NCBI GenBank assembly: GCA_963811905.1
Contig: CAWETK010000022.1
Span: 17,594 to 81,593, forward strand
Reading direction: 5' to 3'
DNA from: DATFVA01 sp963811905
GTDB lineage: Bacteria > Bacteroidota > Ignavibacteria > Ignavibacteriales > Ignavibacteriaceae
Length of the DNA stretch: 64,000 nucleotides
Below, in pieces: positions 27,078 through 36,917 of this stretch. How positions within the stretch are numbered: position 1 is the stretch's first letter; each line of letters begins with the position of its first letter. Position numbers and translations under genes: made by a program. The notes beneath the pieces are model-generated. The model ran no database searches. It worked only from the letters and a program-made list of their open reading frames with translations, and was not told the origin of the DNA.

Positions 27078-28208
27078 CTAAAGAAGCGAAGCTGCTTTCC
27101 TGCTTGCCAGTCCGATTCCCTTTTCAAAATTAGCGATTGATTCTTCCTTGCTCCCAAAGAATGAACTTAATTCTATAACGTCAACGTGATCCCGTATTTT
27201 TTCTTTTACGTCCTCAGTGACGTTCCCGCAGCACAGTAGCACTTTCTTATTCATTTCCATGGCAAGGTTCAAGACAATCCCGGCTCCCTTACCATTAAGT
27301 GTCTGACTATCAAAGCTTCCTTCTCCCGTAAGTATAATATCTTTATCTTTTATTTTTTCCTCAAGTTTAAGCTCTTTTCTTATAAACTCCTTCGCTTGGA
27401 CTGTGGATGCATTAAAGAATAAATAAAGACCGGCAGCCAATCCGCCGCCAGCCCCTGATAATTCATCAAATGATCTATCTATATCCTTATCTTTTAATAA
27501 GTTAACTATTTTAGTAAACCCAAGTTCCATTACTTCAACTTCACCCTTATCTGCTCCTTTCTGAGGACCAAAGGTTCTTACAGCTCCATTTTTTCCAAGC
27601 AGCGGGTTATTTACATCTATTATAACTTTTATCTTGAACGGCAGATCGGGAGCATTCCATTTTAACTCCTTTATACGGTAATAGTATTCAGGGATGATCT
27701 GATCCTTCTTTCCGAAAATATCATAGAGCTGGAGTCCGAAACGGGAGCATACACCAAGTCCGAGATCATTCGTACCCGTACCTCCAACCCCGACTATTAC
27801 TTCATCGACTGAGATATTGTTCTGTTTTATATCATCTGCTATCTGCAGGAATAAATCACCTATACCTTTGGATGATAATTTAAGAGGGTTCCTTTTGTCT
27901 TCGGGAATTACCCGCAGACCCAAAACTCTTGCCGATTCAATATAAATTTTCTTTCTCTGTCTGTCATACCCGGTTTCACAGCTGAAAGTTGAGTTATCAT
28001 ACGGCGTAGTAATCTCATAACTAAGCACTTCAAGGCCGAACGCCGATTTACATACATTGAGGAATCCATCTCCCCCGTCGGAGATCGGAAGTACTTCTAT
28101 ATTCAATCCTGAATCCTGTTTCAGATGTTCGCGGAACATATCGGCGACTCTGTCTGAGTCCGCAACTTCCTTAAAACTATTCGGGGCAATGAGTAATTTT
28201 TTATTCAT
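27078..28208 (-). CDS. glycerate kinase (GlxK/GckA type II)
   Basis: The 376-residue protein belongs to the glycerate 2-kinase family that phosphorylates D-glycerate. Characteristic segments are IAPNSFKEVADSDRVADMF, PISDGGDGFLNVC, GVGGTGTNDLGLGVCSRFG, GAGGGLAAGLYLFF and LTGEGSFDSQTLNGKGAGIV. The length is normal for the GlxK fold. It is translationally coupled (ATGA) to the preceding glycosyltransferase gene, which is unusual for a central-metabolism enzyme and may simply reflect operon read-through. Confidence 0.92.
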   Translation of the reverse strand: MNKKLLIAPNSFKEVADSDRVADMFREHLKQDSGLNIEVLPISDGGDGFLNVCKSAFGLEVLSYEITTPYDNSTFSCETGYDRQRKKIYIESARVLGLRVIPEDKRNPLKLSSKGIGDLFLQIADDIKQNNISVDEVIVGVGGTGTNDLGLGVCSRFGLQLYDIFGKKDQIIPEYYYRIKELKWNAPDLPFKIKVIIDVNNPLLGKNGAVRTFGPQKGADKGEVEVMELGFTKIVNLLKDKDIDRSFDELSGAGGGLAAGLYLFFNASTVQAKEFIRKELKLEEKIKDKDIILTGEGSFDSQTLNGKGAGIVLNLAMEMNKKVLLCCGNVTEDVKEKIRDHVDVIELSSFFGSKEESIANFEKGIGLASRKAASLL

Positions 28209-29317
28209 TTTCCGGCAACTGCCTTCCTGTATACTATCTCAATATTACTAATCATTTTATCAAGAGTAAACTCATTAAGATATTTCTCCCTGGATGCCTT
28301 ACCCATTTTTCCACGGGTTTGTCCACTGTCAATCAATTTTGATACTGCAGCATTAAACTGTTCAATATTTTCAGGCTCGGCAAGGAAACCGTTTTTACCG
28401 TTATCAATGAGGAATTCAATATCCCCTACTCTGCTTCCTACGACAGGAAGTCCTGCAGATAATGCTTCAATAATAGCCACAGGAAAGGTCTCACCTCCCG
28501 CGTCAACAGAAAACTGGGTAAATATATCGAAAGCAGAAAGTATATCTGATATATCATTCCTGGTTCCTGTAAAAATGATTTTGCCATCAAGTTTGTATTC
28601 CCTGACCTGGTTGACCAATACAGTCTTAAGTTCACCTTCACCAACTATCATCAGCTTCGCATCAGATTTTCCGTTTTTAACAAGCGCATTAAAAGCCTCC
28701 AGGAGAAATTTATGTCCCTTGAACTCAACAAGCCGGGATAAACTTCCTATAACAATTTCATTATTTTTAATACCAAATTCATTCCTGATTTTCTCTCTGC
28801 CTTCTTCGGTTCTTCTGATCCTGCCTTCAGGAATGCCTATATGTACCACTGTAATTTTAGCCGGATCAATTCTATCTGTTTCAATCATTATTTTTTTTGT
28901 TGAATATCCGACGGGGGTAAAGTGATCAACAAGGTATTTGTTCCTGAACCAGTGCATTAAATTCCGGTTTATTGAAAGGCAGCTGTGGACAGTCGATATA
29001 TTTTTTGCTTTAATCAGTCTTCCCGCTGCAGCGGCAATAGTTCTGTCAAGGTTTGAATTTGTGTGAATAATATCTATCCCCTTACTCCTGAAAGTACTGA
29101 CCATTACCTTTACCGCATTAAATTCTTTCCCGTGGGCACCGTATGGGATTCCATATGTTTCAAAACCTTTTTTACGGGAAGCCTCTTCAAGACCCGAATT
29201 AATCAGCGGAGCAATTAATATTTCGTGACCCCTCTGTGCCAGTCCCTCAGCCAGGTGAAGTACATAATTTTCGCCTCCGGCAATATCAGCAGCGTCATTA
29301 GTCAGCAGGATTTTCAT
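28205..29317 (-). CDS. glycosyltransferase family 4-like
   Basis: This GT-B glycosyltransferase of about 370 residues has an N-terminal acceptor domain (ILLTNDAADIAGGENYVLHL with the glycine-rich loop). Its C-terminal Glyco_transf_1 domain shows IGSLSRLVEFKGHKFLLEAF and the retaining EX7E-type region (FPVAIIEALSAGLPVVGSRVG). I place the start at 29317 because that ATG forms an ATGA overlap with the upstream gene; the ATG at 29347 has no ribosome site. It probably transfers a hexose from a nucleotide sugar during surface polysaccharide assembly. Donor and acceptor are unknown. Confidence 0.92.
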   Translation of the reverse strand: MKILLTNDAADIAGGENYVLHLAEGLAQRGHEILIAPLINSGLEEASRKKGFETYGIPYGAHGKEFNAVKVMVSTFRSKGIDIIHTNSNLDRTIAAAAGRLIKAKNISTVHSCLSINRNLMHWFRNKYLVDHFTPVGYSTKKIMIETDRIDPAKITVVHIGIPEGRIRRTEEGREKIRNEFGIKNNEIVIGSLSRLVEFKGHKFLLEAFNALVKNGKSDAKLMIVGEGELKTVLVNQVREYKLDGKIIFTGTRNDISDILSAFDIFTQFSVDAGGETFPVAIIEALSAGLPVVGSRVGDIEFLIDNGKNGFLAEPENIEQFNAAVSKLIDSGQTRGKMGKASREKYLNEFTLDKMISNIEIVYRKAVAGK

Positions 29318-30072
29318 TCCTGTTTCCCGAGGTGTTTTAATTCCCATATTTTCATATATATCTGCATATTGGTCATTGCATGCAGGAGAGAGACCATAAG
29401 TCCGTATTTTCCATCCTTATAACCTTTACGGATAAAAAAATACTGGATAAATGCCGCTGCAGGATGTAAAATAAAATCTGCAGGGGTGACATTTTTATTT
29501 TTATACTTCTGGTTAGCCTCAAGCGTTGAGTAATTGTTCATCTTCGCAATTGCATCTTTTAGTGTTCTATAGGAATAATGATCCATCCTGTTTTGAAGTC
29601 TGCCTGTCTTCCCTTCCACGACAAATGCTTCGTGCACCAGGCTGTCGGTGATGCTTGTTCTGGATTTCTTAAATAACCGCAGCTGATAATCATTATCCCA
29701 TCCGCAGCCGGAGATATGTCTGCCGAGAAAATAGTTTTTACGTGAGATATAGAAGCCGTCATAGGATTTGTCAAGTCCCTTAAGTATCTCATCTCTTAAA
29801 AGTGGACTAATCCTTTCATCTGCATCAAGGCTCAGAACCCATTCGTTCTCAGCAAGGGATAAAGCATATTGTTTCTGCTTTGAATACCCTTCCCACTTCT
29901 TTGCAAAAATTTTACTGGTATAATTTGCAGCTATTTTAACAGTACCGTCATCACTACCCGAATCAACTATTATGATCTCATCAGCCCAATCAACCGATTT
30001 CAGACAGTCTTCAATATTAAATTCTTCATTCCGGGTAATGATTATTACAGAAATTTTTTGTGCAGATTCCAT
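29314..30072 (-). CDS. glycosyltransferase family 2 (WaaE/KdtX-like)
   Basis: The 252-residue GT-A enzyme opens with ISVIIITRNEEFNIEDCLKS and has the DXD-equivalent LDADER near residue 80. The downstream WEGYSKQKQYAL and HPAAAFIQYFFIRKGYKDG segments are typical of the WaaE/LgtF-like group that adds glucose to LPS inner core. A short amphipathic C terminus suggests peripheral membrane attachment. The gene is divergent from the next cluster gene with a 58-base promoter gap, and coupled to the GT4 gene. A role in LPS core or exopolysaccharide synthesis is inferred. Confidence 0.92.
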   Translation of the reverse strand: MESAQKISVIIITRNEEFNIEDCLKSVDWADEIIIVDSGSDDGTVKIAANYTSKIFAKKWEGYSKQKQYALSLAENEWVLSLDADERISPLLRDEILKGLDKSYDGFYISRKNYFLGRHISGCGWDNDYQLRLFKKSRTSITDSLVHEAFVVEGKTGRLQNRMDHYSYRTLKDAIAKMNNYSTLEANQKYKNKNVTPADFILHPAAAFIQYFFIRKGYKDGKYGLMVSLLHAMTNMQIYMKIWELKHLGKQE

Positions 30073-30130
30073 TAAAGGCTATTTTATCAAAAAATGTTCT
30101 TAAATTTAAGAAATTATTGTTTATTATTTG

Positions 30131-31264
30131 ATGAATATAGTAATAGTTACATCCGGACACCCCCCTTTTGATGAAAGGATATTCTATAAGTTCGGAATTT
30201 CACTTAATAAGTACGGGCATAAAACAGCTGTAGTCTGTTCTACGGAAGAAATCTCAACTATTTCTGAGGGGATCAGCATAGAAGGATTCAGGGATTCCGG
30301 TTTACCCAAGAAAGAAAAAATTAATAAACTTTTTAATCTGACAGCTTCATTTAACCCTTCATTAATAATCTGCTGTGAACCTCTGCCTATTCTTGCAGCC
30401 ATGAGGTATAAAAAAGAAAAATTCAAAGATGTTAAAATTATTTACGATATTACAGAATATTATCCTCACCAGAATACCCTGAACAAATATTCAGGAGCTG
30501 AGAGGATAATACAATATCTACGGCTCTCATTATTTAATGCCCGGGTTTCCAATCTTGCTGATTATTTATTCATTGGTGAGGAAGGGAAAGCAAAGTTTTA
30601 TTATTTTGCAGCCCCGCTCATTAAAAAAGCTATTATTGGGTATTACCCTCCGAAAAGATATTTTCACTACACGCCTCCGGTTTATGACGGGAAGCATTTC
30701 ACACTATGCTACGCAGGCAGTATTGCAAAGCCAAGTGGTTTTCCCGGATACCTGGCGCTTGTCCGTAAAGCGGCAGAACAATTTAAAGACAAGGTTTTCA
30801 TTGCCAAAATAGTCGGCTCAAAGCACAATAATTATTCTGCTCTTATTAATGAATTGTCAGCGGTTCAAAATATAAAAGTGATACATCACGAGCCTGTGAA
30901 TTATAAGGAATTTACAAATGAGTTCGAAGATGTTGATGTATGCATCGATCTGAGGGAAAAAAATGTCGTATTTAACCGGTCGCTGCCGATAAAAATATTT
31001 GATTACATAGCATGCGGCAAACCGTTTATTTATACCAAACTCAAATCATTTAAGGGATTTGAAGATTTAAAAGGGGCGGGACTATTTATGGAACCTGATG
31101 ACTTTGAATCGGCCCTTGGAAGGATCTCACTTTACCTCGATAATCCGGAAAAACTAAAAGCAGATTCGATTGAGGCATACAGGCTGTTTACTGAAAAATA
31201 TAACTGGGAAAAAGTGGAAACAAAACTTATTGAAATTATTAATTCCCTGCTCACGAACCGGTAA
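30131..31264 (+). CDS. glycosyltransferase (group 1-like)
   Basis: The roughly 377-residue GT-B protein opens with NIVIVTSGHPPFDERIFYKF. The phrase GHPPxDxRI is common in FCB group 1 transferases. The C-terminal domain contains LCYAGSIAKPSGFPGYLALV, and SLPIKIFDYIACGKPFIYT as the donor-site acidic segment (the usual E is D here). The ATG at 30131 is chosen; a TTG directly before it also opens the frame. It is the only cluster gene on the + strand and overlaps the end of the asparagine-synthase-like gene by 14 bases tail to tail. The substrate is unknown. Confidence 0.88.
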   Translation: MNIVIVTSGHPPFDERIFYKFGISLNKYGHKTAVVCSTEEISTISEGISIEGFRDSGLPKKEKINKLFNLTASFNPSLIICCEPLPILAAMRYKKEKFKDVKIIYDITEYYPHQNTLNKYSGAERIIQYLRLSLFNARVSNLADYLFIGEEGKAKFYYFAAPLIKKAIIGYYPPKRYFHYTPPVYDGKHFTLCYAGSIAKPSGFPGYLALVRKAAEQFKDKVFIAKIVGSKHNNYSALINELSAVQNIKVIHHEPVNYKEFTNEFEDVDVCIDLREKNVVFNRSLPIKIFDYIACGKPFIYTKLKSFKGFEDLKGAGLFMEPDDFESALGRISLYLDNPEKLKADSIEAYRLFTEKYNWEKVETKLIEIINSLLTNR

Positions 31265-32963
31265 TATTTAATTTCTTCCTGAACATCTCAAATGTAAGCA
31301 GCCAGTTAAGGTCATCAGTATTTTTATTATTGCCTTCATAAAAATCGCTTATGATCTGCATAACGGCCTCTTCATCATAAGGTTTATAAGTCCTGACTTC
31401 ATCCCTGGTAATAATTTCTTTGATTACTTTCTCATGCGTTCTGAAGAAATTCAATGCACTCTCCCCGGAAGTATTTTTCCTCATTGTCTGTTTGAGCTTT
31501 GTATAAGCATAGGATGTGAGAGATGTTAATCCATAAGGGTAAATAGTTGAATTCTTGACAAGGGGGAAATCCTCCAGGGCAGGATAGTTTTTACGAATGG
31601 CAGAATAAAAAAGCTGACTGTTTTTTCTTTGTTTTGCAGGAATGCCAAGACTGGCAGAGATTGTACATCTTTGAGCAAATGGCATAAAACCCGGAAAAAT
31701 ATTATCGAGCCTGCTCTGTTCGGGTCCGAAGTAATTAGGAATTCTGTATTTGACAATGAGCAGATCAACAAAGTTCTCTGGTCCCGCCTCTTTCGGGTCA
31801 GGGAATGACTCGTATATTGACTTAAGCTGCGTGGATGCGCTCTCCAGCATCATTTCTTCGAATTCTTCTTTGAAGATTTTAGGCTTCGGTACTGTCAGAT
31901 GTTTAATAACTTCAGGATAATTCCTGTTAAGTAAGGCATTCTTTCCTTTTATCAGCAAACGGTTGAGGAATTGTCTCCTTGCAAATTCTGCGAGGGCACC
32001 GTCAATTAAAAATTTATCGTGAAAATATTTATCGTTCATGACCGACAGTTTCATATAGGAAGAAACCGGTTCAGCCAGCTGCGCAGATGCGATATATTCA
32101 CCTGCCTTATTCAGAAATTGTCCGCTCCCTATGCCCTGAGGCTGTATGAAATGACACTTTAGCGCAAGCTGATCAGAAATCTTTTTTGCGACCCGGAGAT
32201 CGGCATCATCATTATATCCGAACGAATGGATATTGTACTTATGGTCCTTATTCTGCAATAAGAATGAAAGAAGGAAACGAGAATCGAGTCCTCCCGAAAG
32301 TCCGAATGACATTTTTAACTTTTCCGGGAGTTCAATCGATAGGAATTCCTTAATTACATCAAACAGATTCTCCGGTGTGGAACTATTCATATCCGGGAGC
32401 CAGTTTTCAGTTTCTATACTTAATACACCCGACTTTATTTCTGCTGAAGCAGCGGGCGGGAGTTTTTCTACATCATAAATAAACGAGCTGTTTGACAGCT
32501 GGTTGAATGTCATCCACCTCGACCCAAACTGCGTAAAGTCTATTTCAACCTCATCCATGACGGAGGTGAGCCATTCAAGGTTTGATGAAAAATAGATCCC
32601 GGTTTTATGTTTATAGAAGAATACAGTACGCAGTCCTATATAATCACTGAAAAAATTTATCTTATCATCATTCCATTTAATTATTAGATAATGTCCCTGG
32701 GGGTCTCTGAAGGAATTCCCAGCTATTTTCTTGTCCCAGTTATCTGAAGACATAATCCTGGAATTCCCGCTGCCTGTTACAATTCCCAGACCCAGCACGA
32801 TCCAGTTCCGTTCAGATGAGTAACTGAATGTATATTCTGTTCCTCCGGCGGCGATGAATAAACGCGGCTCATCTATTTTTACACTTGGCATAGGATAAAG
32901 CGAAGAAAGTCCAAGCTTTCTCTGTTCGCTTAAATTCCCTGCAAAACCAAAAATCCAGCTCAT
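31251..32963 (-). CDS. asparagine synthase-like amidotransferase lacking the N-terminal Cys
   Basis: The 570-residue protein has an N-terminal Ntn-hydrolase-like domain (about 1-170) and a C-terminal PP-loop ATP-binding synthetase domain with GLSGGLDSRFLL at residues about 221-232. Real AsnB needs Cys2 to release ammonia from glutamine. Here residue 2 is Ser (MSWIFGFAGN), so glutaminase activity is unlikely unless Ser substitutes. Such AsnB-like proteins occur often in exopolysaccharide clusters, where they may amidate a sugar acid or lipid-linked glycan. It overlaps the flippase gene by four bases. Confidence 0.85.
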   Translation of the reverse strand: MSWIFGFAGNLSEQRKLGLSSLYPMPSVKIDEPRLFIAAGGTEYTFSYSSERNWIVLGLGIVTGSGNSRIMSSDNWDKKIAGNSFRDPQGHYLIIKWNDDKINFFSDYIGLRTVFFYKHKTGIYFSSNLEWLTSVMDEVEIDFTQFGSRWMTFNQLSNSSFIYDVEKLPPAASAEIKSGVLSIETENWLPDMNSSTPENLFDVIKEFLSIELPEKLKMSFGLSGGLDSRFLLSFLLQNKDHKYNIHSFGYNDDADLRVAKKISDQLALKCHFIQPQGIGSGQFLNKAGEYIASAQLAEPVSSYMKLSVMNDKYFHDKFLIDGALAEFARRQFLNRLLIKGKNALLNRNYPEVIKHLTVPKPKIFKEEFEEMMLESASTQLKSIYESFPDPKEAGPENFVDLLIVKYRIPNYFGPEQSRLDNIFPGFMPFAQRCTISASLGIPAKQRKNSQLFYSAIRKNYPALEDFPLVKNSTIYPYGLTSLTSYAYTKLKQTMRKNTSGESALNFFRTHEKVIKEIITRDEVRTYKPYDEEAVMQIISDFYEGNNKNTDDLNWLLTFEMFRKKLNITGS

Positions 32964-34381
32964 ATTCTACCAGTAAATTTTAATTTGAATCCTATTAAAC
33001 GATATACCAGGAAAAATGCAATTACAAATAATATTACATCTACAGCAAAAAGATCAAGCAACTTTGAAACCAGATAAAAAAGGCCGATACATAACAAAAT
33101 TGCAACAATCTTCCACGTTTCATAAGTAATTTTGATTTTATGTTCAGAAATAATTACTAAATATGCTGCATTTCCCAGGTAGCTGAAAAAAGTAGCCGCG
33201 GCAGCACCCATAATGCCATATACAGGTATGAGCCAGAAATTAAGGACAATATTTATAACCAGTGCAATTAAATCGCCAACAAGAAAGTGAACGCTTTTCC
33301 CTGATGCGTAGGGATAGACCGAGAAGTATGTTACAACAGCACTGAATATGTAAGACACCAGCACAACGGGGATTATTTCGATCCCGCTCCTGTACTGAGG
33401 ATTAAAAAGGAAAAAGCCCGAAATATTCAGTGTGAAAAGATCGTCTATAAATATTGATACGACCAGGAAAATAAAAAGACTGACCCCGATAATTTTTGTA
33501 AATGATTTACCAAATTCTTCACTATAATTTCCACTGTTATATATCCGTATAGAGTACGGGGTCCACGCACTTCGCAGCGACATTACGAATATATTCATTA
33601 CAAGAGCTATGCGGTATGCAAAACTATAAATACCGACTTCACTTTTACCGAGGAAATGATCAATAATGAATCTGTCAATTACGGCTACCGAAGCTGAAAG
33701 CAGGCCGGCAATAATTAAAGGATAAGCGAAGGTGAAAAAAGTTTTCAGCATATCCTTCTTTATTCTCGGTAGGTAGTTCTCTCTGAGGAAAGGAAGAAGA
33801 ATAAAGAAAACGGAGATAGATGTTACCAATTGAGCCCAGATTATCCCATAGATCCCAAGTTGAAGGAAATAGACAAGATATATGTTAAAAATCAGGTTCA
33901 CTACAGCACTGAAGGATGAGTAAACCACGACCTTGCGTGCAAGTTCTTTTGTTCTTAAAAGATGTAAAGTAATGAAGGTAATACTTTCGAAAAAAAGCGC
34001 AGCAAAGATTATCCTGATAAGTCCGCTATACCCTATTGTTCCTGTCGTTTCGCGGGCAATCCAGCCGGAGAGAATGAATATGATAATGGTAAGGGTTATG
34101 CCGATAAGTCCGGCTGCATTTATTATAGTGGAAAAGATCTCTTTCCGCCTGCCCTCGTTTTCTTCCTCAAGATAATATTTGCTGAGCGCTGACTGTAATC
34201 CCGATTGGTAAAACACTGCGATTATTGCATAAAGCGACATCACCAGTGCATACTGACCGAATTCTTCTGTCGGAATTAGATTAGAATATAAGGGAAGGAG
34301 CAGGAAACTTACAGACCTGACAAAAAGGTTTCCGATTGTATACCATGCAGTTGCCCTGGATAGACTGCTTTTTTTCTCCAT
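32960..34381 (-). CDS. polysaccharide flippase (Wzx/MATE-like, oligosaccharide flippase family)
   Basis: The 473-residue protein has about fourteen hydrophobic segments. It starts with TAWYTIGNLFVRSVSFLLLP and contains conserved PTEEFGQYALVMSLYAI, FAYPLIIAGLLSASVAVIDR and VGIYSFAYRIALVMNIFV. It should flip undecaprenyl-linked repeat units across the inner membrane. Its place between a glycosyltransferase and the AsnB-like gene, with one- and four-base overlaps, fits a Wzx-dependent glycan pathway. No Wzy polymerase is obvious in this window. Confidence 0.9.
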   Translation of the reverse strand: MEKKSSLSRATAWYTIGNLFVRSVSFLLLPLYSNLIPTEEFGQYALVMSLYAIIAVFYQSGLQSALSKYYLEEENEGRRKEIFSTIINAAGLIGITLTIIIFILSGWIARETTGTIGYSGLIRIIFAALFFESITFITLHLLRTKELARKVVVYSSFSAVVNLIFNIYLVYFLQLGIYGIIWAQLVTSISVFFILLPFLRENYLPRIKKDMLKTFFTFAYPLIIAGLLSASVAVIDRFIIDHFLGKSEVGIYSFAYRIALVMNIFVMSLRSAWTPYSIRIYNSGNYSEEFGKSFTKIIGVSLFIFLVVSIFIDDLFTLNISGFFLFNPQYRSGIEIIPVVLVSYIFSAVVTYFSVYPYASGKSVHFLVGDLIALVINIVLNFWLIPVYGIMGAAAATFFSYLGNAAYLVIISEHKIKITYETWKIVAILLCIGLFYLVSKLLDLFAVDVILFVIAFFLVYRLIGFKLKFTGRI

Positions 34382-35454
34382 CAGGTAATATTATTCTGTC
34401 TGTATAATTCTTTTAATTTTGAATCTACACTTTTATATCCGTGATATTTATCTACCCACTTCTTTCCCTTATCCCCGAGAAGCTTTCTCAGTTCAGGATT
34501 ACCAATAAGCTCTGAAAGTTTTCTATAAAGTTCATCATCATTATTAGCTACTACGAATGGATTATCCGGAAGCCATCGCGCATATTCCTCAGTCAGATTT
34601 GTAATAGTGGGAATACCCATGGCGAGAGTTTCAAGACCGGCTTTCCCATATCCTGTGCCTCCCATTGAACCGCCTACCTGGTCAATTGCAATATCGCTTT
34701 CACTTTTCACCCGCAGCACCTCTCTGCGCGGTCTATTCTCCATCAGTATGAATTCAATATTTTTCTCTTTTTTAATTTTTTCAATTACAGAAATAATCAG
34801 ATCAGTACCTTTATATTTTCTGTTAGTAGGTGAATGTACGATCTTTGGAACATCATCCTGAGACTCCTTCTTTGCCGGAAGTTCGGATGGATCATAGGGG
34901 TAAAAAAGATAATAAAGATCTTTCTTTAATGCGAGGTGATCATACTCGGAAGTAATATTCAGATCGGAAATCTCATCAAGTTCTTTTATTAGTCCCCGCA
35001 GGCGAAGATCACTGCCGTAATAACAGCAGACTATCTTCTTCCCTTCATTTTTCCACTTAATAGCCTGGGAGGGGCAGCGGTAAAAATCGAGACCTGCATC
35101 ATAATGTATGATATCAAATTCATCAAGCTTATACTTTTCTATTGCTTCTTCAATTCTGCTACGTCTCATTCTGTCATTAATATTGAAGTACAATCTTTCA
35201 AGGGTATTCTTTGAAGCGAACAAAGGAGCTGATGTAACCTGAACCTCCCTGTCCTCTGCTTTCTTTTTCCGCCACCTTTTAGCAAAACTGAAATCAGGCA
35301 GAGGCAGATCAAGGCAGATATCTTCAGGAAAGTCGATGGGGTTTTTATGATAAGTCACCAGGTGTGAGTAATCTCCCACGCTGTTATGCATTCTGAAAAA
35401 ATCATATGGCACTCCCGCATAATTCTGCGGAGCCAGATGTAATATTTTCAGCAT
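34381..35454 (-). CDS. glycosyltransferase-like protein
   Basis: The 357-residue GT-B-like protein begins LKILHLAPQNYAGVPYDFFRM. It has a Rossmann-like C-terminal half with KIVHSPTNRKYKGTDLIISV, the glycine-rich SDIAIDQVGGSMGGTGYGKAGLETLAMGIP region (residues about 255-285), and a tail helix typical of group 1 transferases. The phrase CCYYGSDLRLRG resembles other FCB transferases. One-base overlaps with both neighbours show tight coupling. The donor sugar cannot be inferred. Confidence 0.82.
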   Translation of the reverse strand: MLKILHLAPQNYAGVPYDFFRMHNSVGDYSHLVTYHKNPIDFPEDICLDLPLPDFSFAKRWRKKKAEDREVQVTSAPLFASKNTLERLYFNINDRMRRSRIEEAIEKYKLDEFDIIHYDAGLDFYRCPSQAIKWKNEGKKIVCCYYGSDLRLRGLIKELDEISDLNITSEYDHLALKKDLYYLFYPYDPSELPAKKESQDDVPKIVHSPTNRKYKGTDLIISVIEKIKKEKNIEFILMENRPRREVLRVKSESDIAIDQVGGSMGGTGYGKAGLETLAMGIPTITNLTEEYARWLPDNPFVVANNDDELYRKLSELIGNPELRKLLGDKGKKWVDKYHGYKSVDSKLKELYRQNNIT

Positions 35455-36425
35455 TAGATATCTTTTATTAGTGTATCCCTGAAAATTCCCCGGGCACCGA
35501 AGTTCTCCTTGAACCTGCCCAATCCCCAGTTCGGTTCCATATTAACCGTGAAAATTCCGAAATCAAGGAAACGGAATCCTTCCTCTTTATACCGTTTCAT
35601 TATCTCATAGAAGAGCAAATTCACAGCGCGGTACTCCTGGTATTCTTCATCGTGACTGATATAAAAAGCAAGGACAACCTTCGGATTCGCACTGAAGTTG
35701 CAGACTCCCGCAATCAGCTTATCCTTCAGAAACGCACCCCATAAACGGATCTTTGCCGGGAACATCTTCTTAAGCTTTATAAGCTCATCGAGCGAGTGAG
35801 CGGGCGATACATTATGTCTCAGCTTCAGGTTCTTCTTCAGAATCTCATAATATTCGGCAAACTTTTCACATTCTACAATTTCTACCCCCTGTTTAATAGA
35901 TTTCTTTACAGCAGTCCTGGCTTCCGCACGGTATGTAGAAAGCAGTTCATCCTTATCAAAATCAAGTTGAACGATACTTGAAACATCCCTTTTTAAGTAA
36001 GTAAATCCATTGCGTACAAGCGCAAAATCGATGTAATTGGAATATTTTGTTTGATAAATAATTGGCGGAGGGGTGAGCTGCACCCGGCCGGCCTTAAGCT
36101 CCTTCGCATAATCCAGAAGCACATCAACCATTGTGTGAGCTTCCTTAAAATTGAGATCTGAATTATATATAAAGCTTCCGTATGAAGCTCCGGGATGAGA
36201 AGCAAGGACTCTCTTCCCTTCCCTTTCAACAACAGCAGCTGTATAAAGTGCCAGCACCTTATTATCTTTTTTAACTACGATTGAAGCGTCATCAAATCTT
36301 CCTTCAGGATGGTAGGCGAGGAACTCCCGTTTATGAAAAATTGTTCCATTATCTGAATTTTCAATAAAATTGTCCCACTCATCAGAGGACAAACCTGATT
36401 TTTTATATGTGTTATATTCGATCAT
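35454..36425 (-). CDS. FemAB/GNAT-like acyl- or aminoacyltransferase
   Basis: The frame extends to 36590, but the first 55 residues look non-coding in composition. I prefer the ATG at 36425 (MIEYNTYKKSGLSSDEWDNF), giving 323 residues. The protein has the FemX/GNAT_5-like fold: an early DNGTIFHKREFLAYH, the central RAEARTAVKKSIKQGVEIV with FemAB basic helix features, and FRFLDFGIFTVNMEPNWGLGRFKENF at the end (residue region about 285-310). Such proteins in exopolysaccharide clusters transfer an amino acid or acyl group to a sugar. It is the promoter-proximal gene of the minus-strand cluster. Confidence 0.8.
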   Translation of the reverse strand: MIEYNTYKKSGLSSDEWDNFIENSDNGTIFHKREFLAYHPEGRFDDASIVVKKDNKVLALYTAAVVEREGKRVLASHPGASYGSFIYNSDLNFKEAHTMVDVLLDYAKELKAGRVQLTPPPIIYQTKYSNYIDFALVRNGFTYLKRDVSSIVQLDFDKDELLSTYRAEARTAVKKSIKQGVEIVECEKFAEYYEILKKNLKLRHNVSPAHSLDELIKLKKMFPAKIRLWGAFLKDKLIAGVCNFSANPKVVLAFYISHDEEYQEYRAVNLLFYEIMKRYKEEGFRFLDFGIFTVNMEPNWGLGRFKENFGARGIFRDTLIKDI

Positions 36426-36917
36426 ATTTCCGGATACTGAATTAAGATTAGTAAAATTTGAACTGAAAAATACAATTTCTGCATTTAATATTGAAACTAA
36501 GATTAACCAGGTTTTCCGTTTAGTACCCGGGGTACAGCAAGGCTGCCTGAATTCGTAAGGATGTAATACTAATATATTATTTACTACCACTTTTTACCGA
36601 CTAATATTTTAGCCATATGACTAATTATTTAGTCAGAAAATATGAAAATTATTTTATCTTTTGAAATGAATCCCGGCTTGTGTCCCACCAATGAATTTAT
36701 TTAGATATGTTTCGCTGCTCTGCAGCTCTTTTGACATAACTCTCTTCGTCAGTTCTACTAATGTATCTGCCGCTCTACGGCCGAAGAACAGGCACATAGC
36801 CTCAGCGAATCAGGTTGAAAGAGGATGAGGGATAGGAGAGGATAAGAAGATAAGAAGGGACAAGCAGAAAGTATCTGGAAACAATAATCAGGTGGACAGG
36901 CATAATTAGCTGATTTA
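36426..36917. other. intergenic stretch upstream of the polysaccharide cluster
   Basis: No gene is supported here. It holds the palindromes at 36522-36534 (GTACCC-G-GGGTAC) and 36618-36635, and a purine-rich tract (36821-36880). Short ORFs in it lack ribosome sites or recognisable products. Confidence 0.6.
36618..36635. promoter_or_regulatory. operator-like palindrome TGACTAA-N4-TTAGTCA
   Basis: Perfect 7-bp arms separated by TTAT lie about 190 bases upstream of the FemAB-like start, in the leader of the polysaccharide operon. The size and symmetry suit a dimeric repressor or activator. The binding protein is unknown. Confidence 0.4.
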
